Below, in pieces: positions 12,201 to 19,511 of a stretch of DNA of 64,000 bases; the stretch's first letter is position 1, and every line of letters starts with the position of its first letter. A program made the position numbers and the translations under genes. The notes under the pieces are model-generated. The model saw nothing but the letters and a program-made list of their open reading frames with translations, did not search any database and was not told the DNA's origin. This DNA is from Myrica gale (Eukaryota; Streptophyta; Magnoliopsida; Fagales; Myricaceae): positions 16,306,001-16,370,000 of the forward strand of contig OZ005608.1 in the NCBI GenBank assembly GCA_963930655.1, read 5' to 3'.

Positions 12201-15200
12201 GCTAGAGGAATCGTTTGTGGCGTCTTTGTTGGCACGGCTGGCTGTGGTTGGGTGGCTATAGGGTTGAGGGTGGGTGGGAGTACATGGGAGAGTTTTGTTG
12301 CTTTGCCCTGTGGCTAGTGGGTTGAAGGTGCTTTTATTTTTTGTTTTTAGTTTGCGTGTTTGGGGTTTTCAGTATAGTCTCTTGTACTGTCGACTTCGTT
12401 GTTGTGTGTTCTCTGGTTCTCTTCTTTTTAATAAGATTGGCTTACTTATAAAAAAAATGTTTGTGTAGTCAATGCCATGGGTTTGAGTATACCCCTTTGC
12501 AACAAGTCGGACTTTGTACTGTTCTATTGTCCTATCAGCTTTATATTTCAACTTGAATACTCATTTGCAACCAACGGGTTTCTTTCCCTTCGGTAAATTC
12601 ATCACCTCCAAAGTTTCATTCTTGTCCAAGGCTCTCATTTCTTCCATTACGGCCTCTCACCATTTGGGAACCTCCAAGGTCTCCTGAATATTCTTTGGAA
12701 TTTCTGCACTATTAAGATTAGAAGTAAAAGCACAAAACCTTCTAAGTGGCATATTTGAATGAGAGGGAGAGATATCGAAGTCCAAAAACGGAGCTTCCTC
12801 AGTTGCGTCACTCAACTTCTCCCCCTGAAGTGAGGGCTTTTGGAAGTAAGGATGGTGTTCAAAAAAGGTTACGTCAAGGCTAACAAATACCTTTTTTGTG
12901 GAAGGATTGTAGCATTTGTAGCCTTTCTGAGTAGGAGAATACCCAAGAAAAACACACTTAAGGGCTCGAGGATCTAACTTGCTACGATGATGGGAATGAA
13001 TATGAACAAAGGTGATAGAACCAAACACTTTGAGGGGTAGATCCGAGTGGAGTCGTGAGGTAGGGAAGGCATGCTGGAATTTTTGCAGAGTTGTCTCAAA
13101 AGAGAGAACACGACTAGACATTCTGTTGATGAGATAGGTTGAGGTCGAGATGGCATCACTGTTGAACATGTTGGGCATGTGTGTGGTAAATAGCAAGGCA
13201 TGAGCCACTTCAAGAATGTAGCGGTTTTTTTCTTCGGCAACTCCATTTTGTTGCGGAGTGTCGACGCATGAACTTTGGTGAACCATTCCATGTTTTTGAA
13301 GATAATCCCCTAGGACAGTATTGAAGTATTCTGTACCATTATCAGTGCGCAAGATTTGAATGTGTGTATGAAATTGTGTTTAAACCATTGAATGAAATTT
13401 GATAAATACATCCGCACATCAGATTTTTCTTTCAAAAGATACACCCAACACACTCGAATATGATCGTCGATAAATGGAACGAACCATTTCGAGTGAGTAC
13501 GATAAAAAATACGAGAAGGACCCCATAAATCACTATAAATCATTGTGAACGGTTGGGATGCTTTGAGTGACTTCAGTACAGTCTTTGTACTGATTTCGCT
13601 TCTTCTTTAATAAATTTCTTCTTACTTATAAAAAAAAAAATCATTGTGAACGGTTGGGATGGTTTGTATTTGGATTGAGGAAAAGATGTTCGATGATGTT
13701 TGGCAAACTTAGATTTCACATGAAAAATCAAACGAATGATTATTGGAAAAATTGAAAGGAAATGAGCGTCTAAAATATTGAAAATTGGGATGACCCATTC
13801 GAAAATGCCATAACATGATGTCATCATTTCTAGGGACAGATGCATAATTACACATAAGAGTTTGACAATGTTCATGCGAAGCAGCCTCCTCAAAGTAATA
13901 AAGTCCTTCACACTCTGTAGCACTGCCAATCATCTTTTCCAATGATAGGTCCTGAAACACACAATGAGGAGGAAGAAATTTAGCAGAGAAATTGGAGTCT
14001 TTTCTTGTGTCAACTAGCTAATGGACAGTAAATTGCATGATAATTTTGGAACATGAAGGACAGGGTGTAGAGTTATTGAATCATGGAGAATTGTTATCAT
14101 GTAAAAATATGGTTGTGCTTTGGGTGGGTGGAACACTCTTGTTTGCAATGGCTCTTATGGTGTTGGTCTCTGGAAGCACATTAGCAAAGGATGAGCTTCC
14201 TTTGCTGAGAACATCCAGTTTGAGGTGGGAAATGGCATGAGAGTCTGTTTCTGGATGGATCATTGGTGCGATGAGGGACCCTTAAAGGATATGTTTCCTT
14301 TTTTGTTTTCTCTAGCATGCAATAAGAATGCTCTGGTTGCGGACTGCTAGGAGTGTGTTTACGGGAGTGTTTCATGGAATATTCAGTTTGTTAGGGGGGC
14401 TAATGATCGGGAGTCAGAGGAGTTTTTTGCGCTCTTCTCTTTATTCTAAAGTTTTGAGACTTCATATTGAAGACAAGATGAGATGGGTGGGATCTAAGAA
14501 TGGTGTTTTCTCGGTGAATTCTTGTTATTCGATTTTTGTTGGGGATTTCGATGAGAGCTTCCCTTGGAGACAGATTTGGAGGTCTTTAGCCTCGCCTAGG
14601 GCGTCCTTCTTTGTTTGGGAAGCCACCCATGGAAGAATCCTTACCACTGACAACTTGAGGAGGAGGGGTGTACATGCTAGATTGGTGCTATCTTTGCAAA
14701 ATGTGATGGGGAATCTGTTGAGCACATTTTGCTGCACTGTTTGGTTGCTAGGGAGTTGTGGTCCTTAGTGCTCTCTATTATGGACTATAGCTCAGATCGA
14801 GTTCCTGTCAAAGAGCCCGTCATCTCCATGTAGAAATCGGTGTCATCCTTCTCTTCCTATTTCATCTGCCATAATTGTGTCTTTATGTCGAAAATCTGAG
14901 AGGAGTTCTCTACATCCGAGTATGTCTCCTGAACCGCATTCCAGACGTCCTTTGCCGTCGGTAAGAAGAGATATGTTTTTCTGATGGAGGATTTCATGGA
15001 GTTCACCAGCCATGCAATCACCATCGATTTTTCTGACCTCCATTTCAGTAGAGTGGCAGTGTTGGTCGAGGGTGGTTGTTTCGTCTCGCCGGTAAGGTAC
15101 CCCAGCTTTCCATTGCCATCGATTAAGAGCTTGATCAATTGAGCCCATTCACGAAAATTTTTCCAATTGAGTTTTTCCACCGTGACTTGAAAGGACGAGT

Positions 15201-16232
15201 TGTCAAGCCCACTGGAGCCCATGGTGGATAACGCTAGTGTTTCCTGAGTGGGGTTTGTAGAGGTGACCAGCCCTTCGCTATTGACAGTGACTTCCGCTAG
15301 GGTAACCTAGCTCCAATACCATGAAGAACAGAATGATTTTATGTATTTCTGGAATCTAATGTACAAGGATTAAAAAAAAAAGAGAAAGAATAGTTTCCTA
15401 ATAAAGATGAACATCTGTCCAAATCTGTCTAAATCAAATTTCTAGAATCACGTATCATTCTATCCCATAATTACTCCCTATCAACTGAGATTTCAACAGT
15501 TTTCATCTTGGAAAATTTGATAAGTAAAAGTCTTCAGAATCATTTTAGGAATTGTTCGTTTCAATTTTTTTTCTTCTTATAATGCATGCTTAAATTTGTT
15601 GATGATTACTGTAGAAGGGGCACTCCATAATTTCGACATATTTACTGATGTCCTCTCTACATAGTACAAATCGGAACGACATGTAAAACAAACGATTTTT
15701 ATGTCATAACGGTGCCCCTGCTAGCTGCTGTAGGATGTTATCCTCGCTGCATGTGAAGTTTAAGTGCCTTCCGTGGACGTTCTTGTGGGTGTGATGTAGA
15801 CCTTTAACTTGATGTGTCATATTCATGGTCATTTTTTTTTACTGAAGCATATCTTTTGCTTTAGTGCTTATTCAGCATGTATGTTGCGGGCTAACTTTTT
15901 CAGGAATATAGTTGCCCTTAATTGGTCATCCTCCTGATTGAAGGATATATTTTTCCTTCACTGCATCTTAAGCATGTCAAGAAAAGAGTAATTTCCCTTT
16001 AAATGTTCTTGTTTGCTTTTTTGTTTTTTTGGGTCTCTTCTTTTAAAATACAGCTTGTCCTCTTAACCAGGTAAGTGCTGGACTAGAGTGTGGCATTGGG
16101 ATGGAAGATTATAATGATTTTGAGGTGGGAGATGTTCTTGAGGCTTTCAGTACGATTCAGAAGAAGCGGACCCTTGAAGAGGCATCAGCTTCCATGGCAG
16201 CAGCACGTGAAGGAGTAGGAATTGAACAATAG
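236..16232 (+). CDS. FUG1: Chloroplast-type translation initiation factor IF-2, C-terminal ten exons (5' part lies outside the window)
   Basis: IF-2 is the GTPase that brings initiator tRNA to the small ribosomal subunit; this copy matches the plastid (FUG1/infB) family. Coding exons, set by splice sites and protein continuity: 236-349, 532-681, 829-927, 1026-1088, 2388-2543, 2708-2773, 4608-4844, 6124-6399, 6835-7023, 16071-16232. Each is a multiple of three, so all introns are phase 0, and the joined frame has no stop. Exon 1 ends with the G3 motif DTPGHE. Exon 2 holds the [19 protein letters not shown] segment and ends in NK, which joins IDKDG of exon 3 to form the G4 NKID motif. Exon 4 holds the G5-like ISALKGE. 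Exons 5-7 are the domain II/III region, and exons 8-10 the C-terminal initiator-tRNA-binding part, ending GVGIEQ before TAG at 16230-16232. The P-loop, N-terminal extension and transit peptide lie upstream. Mitochondrial IF-2 is the alternative, but strings such as [10 protein letters not shown] and [10 protein letters not shown] point to the plastid form as I recall it. Confidence 0.93.
682..828 (+). other. Non-canonical GC-AG intron of the IF-2 gene
   Basis: Exon 2 ends ATAAATAAG and the intron starts GCATGTGAG; exon 3 starts after TGCATCAG. Protein continuity (INK then IDKDG) fixes both ends, and no nearby GT keeps the frame. The donor AAG|GCATGT fits the known GC-AG class, which needs strong pairing around the site. 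All other introns of this gene in the window are GT-AG. Confidence 0.85.
1380..1487 (+). repeat. Possible second L1/SINE-like 3' tail
   Basis: The stretch ends with TAATAAAGTTATACTTACTTATC followed by A7, resembling the TAATAAGATTGACTTGCTTATC-A(n) tails of the clear L1 fragments in this window. A convincing target-site duplication was not found, so this is only a candidate. It lies in the IF-2 intron 1089-2387. Confidence 0.35.
1789..2163 (+). mobile_element. 5'-truncated L1 LINE 3' end with perfect 21-bp target-site duplication
   Basis: A 375-bp insertion in an IF-2 intron. It ends in TTGCTTATC plus a poly-A run, and is flanked by an identical 21-bp direct repeat (1768-1788 and 2164-2184, starting ATTTCATGAAAG). 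The interior reads like the last part of an L1 ORF2 (WRGRNNRCFD followed by SLVKLQDF, in the + frame) and then the untranslated tail. Truncated 5' end, poly-A and a long duplication are the hallmarks of target-primed reverse transcription. Confidence 0.85.
2825..4330 (+). other. Large IF-2 intron section with two G-runs
   Basis: The intron 2774-4607 has no recognisable gene. It carries G-rich tracts near 2871-2887 (GGGGGGCGGGGGGTGG) and 4233-4250 (GGGGGGTGGGGGGGGGGG), both followed by TTGTT and C-rich sequence, so they may be diverged copies of one repeat. Such tracts could form G-quadruplexes. The rest is AT-rich intron. Confidence 0.4.
5182..5424 (-). other. Unidentified 80-codon open frame inside an IF-2 intron
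   Basis: An antisense open frame lies inside the intron 4845-6123. Its charged, non-repetitive composition (for example [18 protein letters not shown] and a KRHR C-terminus) looks more protein-like than random intron frames. I do not recognise the family and no splice partners are evident. It could be a captured or retroposed gene fragment, or chance. Confidence 0.2.
7617..7676 (+). repeat. Two-copy tandem repeat, 30-bp unit
   Basis: Two adjacent identical copies of a 30-bp unit beginning GCCATTTGTGCTTGATAGAT, near the start of the last, 9-kb IF-2 intron. Probably a simple local duplication. Confidence 0.8.
7677..9156. other. Unassigned intron sequence upstream of the copia insertion
   Basis: No coding region, element ends or structured repeat could be supported here. 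It is part of IF-2 intron 7024-16070. Confidence 0.5.
9157..9350 (-). repeat. copia-1 3' LTR
   Basis: About 194 bp, on the + strand TGAAGAACAG...ATTTCAACA, so TG...CA on the minus strand starting TGTTGAAATCCC. It aligns along its length with the copy at 15322-15498, differing by substitutions and small gaps, which shows the insertion is not recent. Confidence 0.85.
9360..9932 (-). pseudogene. copia-1 RNase H remnant
   Basis: Minus-strand translation gives an RNase H-like segment: [12 protein letters not shown] near 9930, then VEVFTDAD near 9810, [24 protein letters not shown] and [14 protein letters not shown] near 9560-9620. One in-frame stop and frame changes break it. It continues the RT that stops at 10644, once the organelle insert is removed. 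Confidence 0.8.
9933..10643 (-). other. Organelle-derived DNA insert (rbcL-accD spacer/accD start plus unassigned organelle-like sequence)
   Basis: The insert interrupts copia-1 between RT (AVSLVSR, ending about 10644) and the next conserved residues ([11 protein letters not shown], from 9932). Read on the minus strand, about 10643-10432 resembles the spacer in front of plastid accD (CAACTATTGTATTTTCATG just upstream of the start), followed by the first codons of accD. The part 9933-10347 looks organellar in style, but I could not place it, so the fragment may be rearranged or may have come through the mitochondrial genome. No target-site duplication was seen. Confidence 0.7.
10348..10431 (-). 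pseudogene. accD: Fragment of plastid accD (acetyl-CoA carboxylase carboxyltransferase beta subunit), N-terminus only
   Basis: In plastids accD supplies a subunit of the acetyl-CoA carboxylase for fatty-acid synthesis. This nuclear piece begins ATGGAAAAAGGGTGGTTTAA and translates as [20 protein letters not shown], very close to the start of dicot plastid AccD. It runs for about 27 codons, then loses similarity and meets TAA at 10348-10350. It lacks the zinc finger and carboxyltransferase domain, so it is non-functional. Confidence 0.75.
10644..11350 (-). pseudogene. copia-1 reverse transcriptase, C-terminal part
   Basis: Minus-strand frames carry the RVT_2 domain of copia polymerases: [19 protein letters not shown] near 11350, [17 protein letters not shown] near 11250, [12 protein letters not shown] near 11120, the catalytic YVDDIILTG near 11000, YFLGMKVTG near 10880, and [13 protein letters not shown] at the end. 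Stops between 11145 and 11166 break the frame. Confidence 0.88.
11351..12458 (+). mobile_element. L1 fragment joining an ORF1-like segment to the 3' tail
   Basis: The fragment splits the copia-1 RT between GIDYTN (minus strand, ending about 12460) and TFAPVTK (starting about 11345). Its 3' end, TAATAAGATTGGCTTACTTAT then A8, matches the L1 tail at 2130-2160. The open frame 11352-11762 ([29 protein letters not shown]) resembles the N-terminal ORF of some plant L1s; [17 protein letters not shown] near 12100 fits the same protein. No EN or RT domain is present, so this is an internally deleted copy. Flanks (TCTTTGTAG and TTTGTGTAG) suggest a decayed target duplication. Confidence 0.7.
12459..13539 (-). 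pseudogene. copia-1 integrase and start of RT
   Basis: Minus-strand translation gives an integrase core ([27 protein letters not shown] near 13470, [11 protein letters not shown] near 13345, [20 protein letters not shown] near 13260), the IN-RT linker ([20 protein letters not shown] near 12950) and the RT start ([20 protein letters not shown] near 12490). DD..E-type residues are partly visible (the D of TDNG and the E of VAEEKN). It is interrupted by stops and by L1 fragments. Confidence 0.87.
13561..13640 (+). mobile_element. 80-bp L1 3'-tail insertion with perfect 21-bp target-site duplication
   Basis: The fragment consists of only the last part of an L1 tail (GTACAGTCTTTGTACTG, TTAATAAATTTCTTCTTACT, A-run) inserted in copia-1. 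It is flanked by identical 21-bp copies at 13540-13560 and 13641-13661 (starting TCATTGTGAACGG). Removing it restores the copia integrase region. This is an extreme 5' truncation. Confidence 0.9.
13662..14115 (-). pseudogene. copia-1 protease tail and GAG-pre-integrase region
   Basis: Minus-strand frames show [14 protein letters not shown] near 14050 (end of the protease-like region), then [20 protein letters not shown] near 13950, and [14 protein letters not shown] near 13810, the histidine motif of the GAG-pre-integrase zinc-binding domain. Frames are broken. Confidence 0.8.
14116..14785 (+). mobile_element. L1 ORF2 C-terminal fragment (zf-RVT domain) embedded in copia-1
   Basis: Plus-strand reading: [32 protein letters not shown] near 14240, [20 protein letters not shown] near 14480, [20 protein letters not shown] near 14570, and [14 protein letters not shown] after a frameshift near 14720. 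This is the reverse-transcriptase zinc-binding domain that follows RT in plant L1s. No poly-A tail is present; it replaces part of copia-1 gag, knuckle and protease, so it may have come in by recombination or repair rather than simple retroposition. Confidence 0.82.
14786..15222 (-). pseudogene. copia-1 gag N-terminal part
   Basis: The frame opens with [20 protein letters not shown] at 15222, just inside the 5' LTR and primer site. It continues with a UBN2-type gag domain ([60 protein letters not shown]). After QLWQMK there is a stop, and frameshifted homology ([12 protein letters not shown], then QELDLSY) runs to about 14786. Confidence 0.85.
15322..15498 (-). repeat. copia-1 5' LTR
   Basis: About 177 bp, the partner of 9157-9350. 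The minus-strand end (CTTCA) touches the primer-binding site TGGTATTGGAGC directly, which fixes the LTR boundary at 15321/15322. Confidence 0.85.
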
Positions 16233-17049
16233 AGAAGCATGTCACTCACTATAAGATTGATTTCTAATCTTTCCTTGAGAAACCCGAACTCAGAGTGGTC
16301 TCTCGTCAAACAGGAGTACGGCTGTCCAATCAGTGCTTTGACAATGCCTAGCTGGTATGAATTGGTCGATTCCCACCTCTTCCAGTTGACTGGAATGTTG
16401 GCGCAAAAGACTCGAGCTTTTAGTGATTTGCCCATCGGCCATGTGCTATTTTGTTGTACATAACGATGTCGGATGGTGAGCTTCATCTTGTAGATTGGGA
16501 ACGTTAATTCAAGTTGTAAAATTTCAATGTTGACGAAGGTTTATCAATTGCATAGAACTGAAAAAAAATTCGTATGATTTATTTTCAGGCCAAAGTAAGT
16601 TTTAGTGAATGACGTGGCATCAGCGTTACGTTACAAGTAGCTATATGTTTATGGATCTTCTGAGATAGTTTATGGATCTTCTGAGATAGAATGGATTTTT
16701 CTGTTTTCTTTTCCTTTCTTTCCTTACAGGTTTTTACTTTTGTTATCCACGTGTGATTTTCCCATCTATTTCTCTTTCTCGCCACACCGTGATACCCTCC
16801 AAAATATCCTTCATGAACTGAATTCCAAAACTTAAGATTTGGGCTGGAATGATTCCCCTTCCGACCCTGGCAAAGAGGCAAAAGATGGACAACATGAAGC
16901 CGACCACATTCGGGTGGGAAAGCTCTTTACGACAGCCTATCAACAAAACCGGGATAAGAAGAGAAGCCGTCTTCAAAGAATGACACTTTATATTCTCTTT
17001 CCCTAATGCGAGTATTAGAAGGAAGGTCTCCAAGAACTTGACTTTACCA
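16233..17049. other. IF-2 3' UTR and unassigned downstream sequence, with a 21-bp tandem duplication
   Basis: The first few hundred bases after the IF-2 stop must hold its 3' UTR; no clear poly-A signal could be chosen. At 16647-16688 a 21-bp unit (starting GTTTATGGATCTTCTGAG) is present twice in tandem. 16700-17049 leads into LINE-like sequence but has no frame I can assign. Confidence 0.45.
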
Positions 17050-17149
17050 TGGCACCAGTTTGGTTACAACTATATGGACTACCATTGAGGAAAATGACCC
17101 GTAGTATGGCTCTTTTTGCGGCCGGTCAAGCGGGAGAAGTCCTTGAGCT
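17050..17149 (+). pseudogene. L1 LINE ORF1 (DUF4283-like) fragment, left of the hAT insertion
   Basis: Plus-strand reading MAPVWLQLYGLPLRKMTRSM then ALFAAGQAGEVLEL matches the style of plant L1 ORF1/DUF4283 proteins (W-Q-hydrophobic-GLPL-x-x-MT, then GEVLEL/E-D). The frame is cut by the hAT element and continues in phase at 23391 (LELDFRSQLHLWG) once the element and one 8-bp duplication are removed. Confidence 0.65.
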
Positions 17150-17240
17150 TAGGGGTGAAAACCGGAAATGCGGTCCGGACCGCATTTCTGGTCCTATTAA
17201 AATATAGGACCGGACCACTTAAGTGGTCCGGACCGGTTTC
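17150..17240. repeat. hAT left end: three consecutive palindromes/hairpins
   Basis: 17166-17187 is a perfect 22-bp palindrome (half AAATGCGGTCC). 17190-17211 is an 8-bp stem GGTCCTAT with a 6-nt loop. 17210-17231 is another perfect 22-bp palindrome (half CCGGACCACTT). They overlap the expected subterminal transposase-binding zone. Confidence 0.9.
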
Positions 17241-17289
17241 AATTTTTTTTTTTTAATATTTTCATCAACACAAATTTTTTTAAAGATAA

Positions 17290-18670
17290 AAAAGAAATAT
17301 GAATTCATTTAAGTTTTAACACCTACTAGGCAACTATAATTTTCTCATTAATTTAAAGATATTAATTCATTTAAAGACTTAAAGATGTGAATTTATTTAA
17401 AATTTTAAAAATGTGAATTCATTTAACATCTATAATAGTTTGCTCAATAATTTAAAAATGTGAATTCATTTAACATCTACTATAGTTTGCTCATTAATTT
17501 AAAGATGTGAATTAATTTAAAGACTTAAAGATGTAAATTTATGTTAAAACTTAAAAATGCGAATTTATTTAAAAACTTAAAAATGTGAATTAATTTAACA
17601 CCTACAAATCTCATAGTTTGCTCATTAATTTAAAGATGTGGATTCATTTAACACATAACATAGTTTGCTCAATAATTTAAAGATGTGAATTCATTTTAAA
17701 ACTTAAAGATGTAAATTTATTTTAAAACTTAAATATGTGAATTCATTAATTTCATTTAACATATAGTCATATACCATAGTTTGCTCATTAATTTAAAGAT
17801 GTGAATTCATTTTAAAACTTAAAGATGTAAATTTATTTTAAAACCTAAAAATGTGAATTCATCAATTTCATTTAACATATAGTCATATACCATAGTTTTC
17901 TCAATAATTTAAAGATGTGAATTCATTTTAAAACTTAAAGATGTAAATTTATTTTAAAACTTAAATATGTGAATTCATTAATTTCATTTAACATATAGTC
18001 ATATACCATAGTTTGCTCAATAATTTAAAGATGTGAATTCATTTTAAAACTTAAAGATGTAAATTTATTTTAAAACTTAAAAATGCGAATTCATTAATTT
18101 CATTTAACATATAGTCATATATCATAGTTTGCTCATTAATTTAAAGATGTGAATTCATTTTAAAACTTAAAGATAGAAATTTATTTTAAAACTTAAATAT
18201 GTGAATTCATTAATTTCATTTAACATATAGTCATATACCATAGTTTGCTCATTAATTTAAAGATGTGAATTCATTTTAAAATTTAAAGATGTGAATTCAT
18301 TTAAAAACTTAAAGATGTGAATTCATTAATTTCATTTAACATATAGTCATATACCATAGTTTGCTCAATAATTTAAAGATGTGAATTCATTTTAAAACTT
18401 AAAGATGTAAATTTATTTTAAAACTTAAATATGTGAATTCATTAATTTCATTTAACATATAGTCATATACCATAGTTTGCTCAATAATTTAAAGATGTGA
18501 ATTCATTTTAAAACTTAAAGATGTAAATTTATTTTAAAACTTAAAAATGTGAATTCATTAATTTCATTTAACATATAGTCATATATCATAGTTTGCTCAT
18601 TAATTTAAAGATGTGAATTCATTTTAAAACTTAAAGATGTAAATTTATTTTAAAACTTAAAGATGTGAAA
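17290..18670. repeat. AT-rich subterminal satellite in the hAT element, 116-bp period
   Basis: The sequence CATAGTTTGCTC recurs at 17775, 17891 (one change), 18007, 18123, 18239, 18355, 18471 and 18587, exactly 116 bp apart each time. Each unit contains shorter sub-units of the type AAAGATGTGAATTCATTTTA, followed by AACATATAGTCATATACCAT. The part 17290-17774 holds more diverged, shorter versions. Inter-unit differences are few, so the array expanded recently. Confidence 0.95.
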
Positions 18671-19511
18671 TCAAACTGAAAAAATAAAAAAAAGTCTTCC
18701 CAATTGTACTTTAACCTCTTGTGCACCTATTTTTCACAAAAAAAATTGCCGAACAATCACTGCTAGCTAATAGGATCATCTCAAGCCAAATTTGAACTTC
18801 CAAACATATATATATTATATTTTTATCCTCCTATTTTTTAAAATTCAAATATAAGAGTAGATCTCTATCTATATATAAATTCAAAATAATTCAGCCGCTA
18901 TCCTATAACTTTTAAAATAAAAAATAGGATTAGGTCTCATCTCTTTGTTTAACTCAAAATACTCATTTAACACATTTTTTAGTTGGGGCACTGTTACATT
19001 ACCTATATCAATTTAATTAAGGCCTGGCTCCGTTGAGGAATTTATGTAAAGAAAATTATGTTAGGATTCGAGGAAGCACCTCTAATTAATTGGTAATTCT
19101 TTAATCCTTGTCCATGCTTTCCTTCATTACCAACTTCATGTTCAATATATTTCCCTTAATTATAGGAATCCTTTCCTGCTTCATTACCTTTCACGTCCTT
19201 TCCCTTAATTCGAGGATTCTGCCATTTTTTCTAAACGAACTACCTTCATTAAAAGCAACCACCGCCTCAAGGTGGTTCAAAATAGTACAAAATTAAACAT
19301 ACTAAGTTAAAAATACAAATGTCTCGAATACGCACAAACAAATACATTAAGAAACTAAATTCACTTGCTAGTGGTTGATGTCCCAAGCTCGCCTACTGCT
19401 GTGTTATTGCTTGCCACTTCTGCAAATTTAAATGTGAATAAATGTTAAAAACAAATAAATATAAGTAAAACATAGAGAAAATAAAAAGAAAATTAAAATT
19501 ACAAACTCATT

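Larger units (their letters stand above)
9157..15498 (-). mobile_element. Degenerate Ty1-copia retrotransposon (copia-1) inside the last IF-2 intron
   Basis: Two short LTRs (9157-9350 and 15322-15498) bracket copia gag, GAG-pre-integrase, integrase, RT and RNase H remnants in the correct order on the minus strand. The primer-binding site abuts the 5' LTR at 15310-15321 (minus strand TGGTATTGGAGC, initiator-tRNA-Met type with two changes). A decayed polypurine tract (CTTGAGGCAAG) abuts the 3' LTR at 9351. Flanks TTTTT and GTTTT resemble a decayed 5-bp duplication. Frames are broken, and at least four foreign fragments are nested: organelle DNA 9933-10643 and L1 pieces 11351-12458, 13561-13640 and 14116-14785. 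It is inactive. Confidence 0.9.

Noticed and set aside
17290..18670. Regular 116-bp array considered as a CRISPR array
   Set aside because: Units are head-to-tail with no unique spacers, extremely AT-rich, and lie inside a plant hAT transposon.
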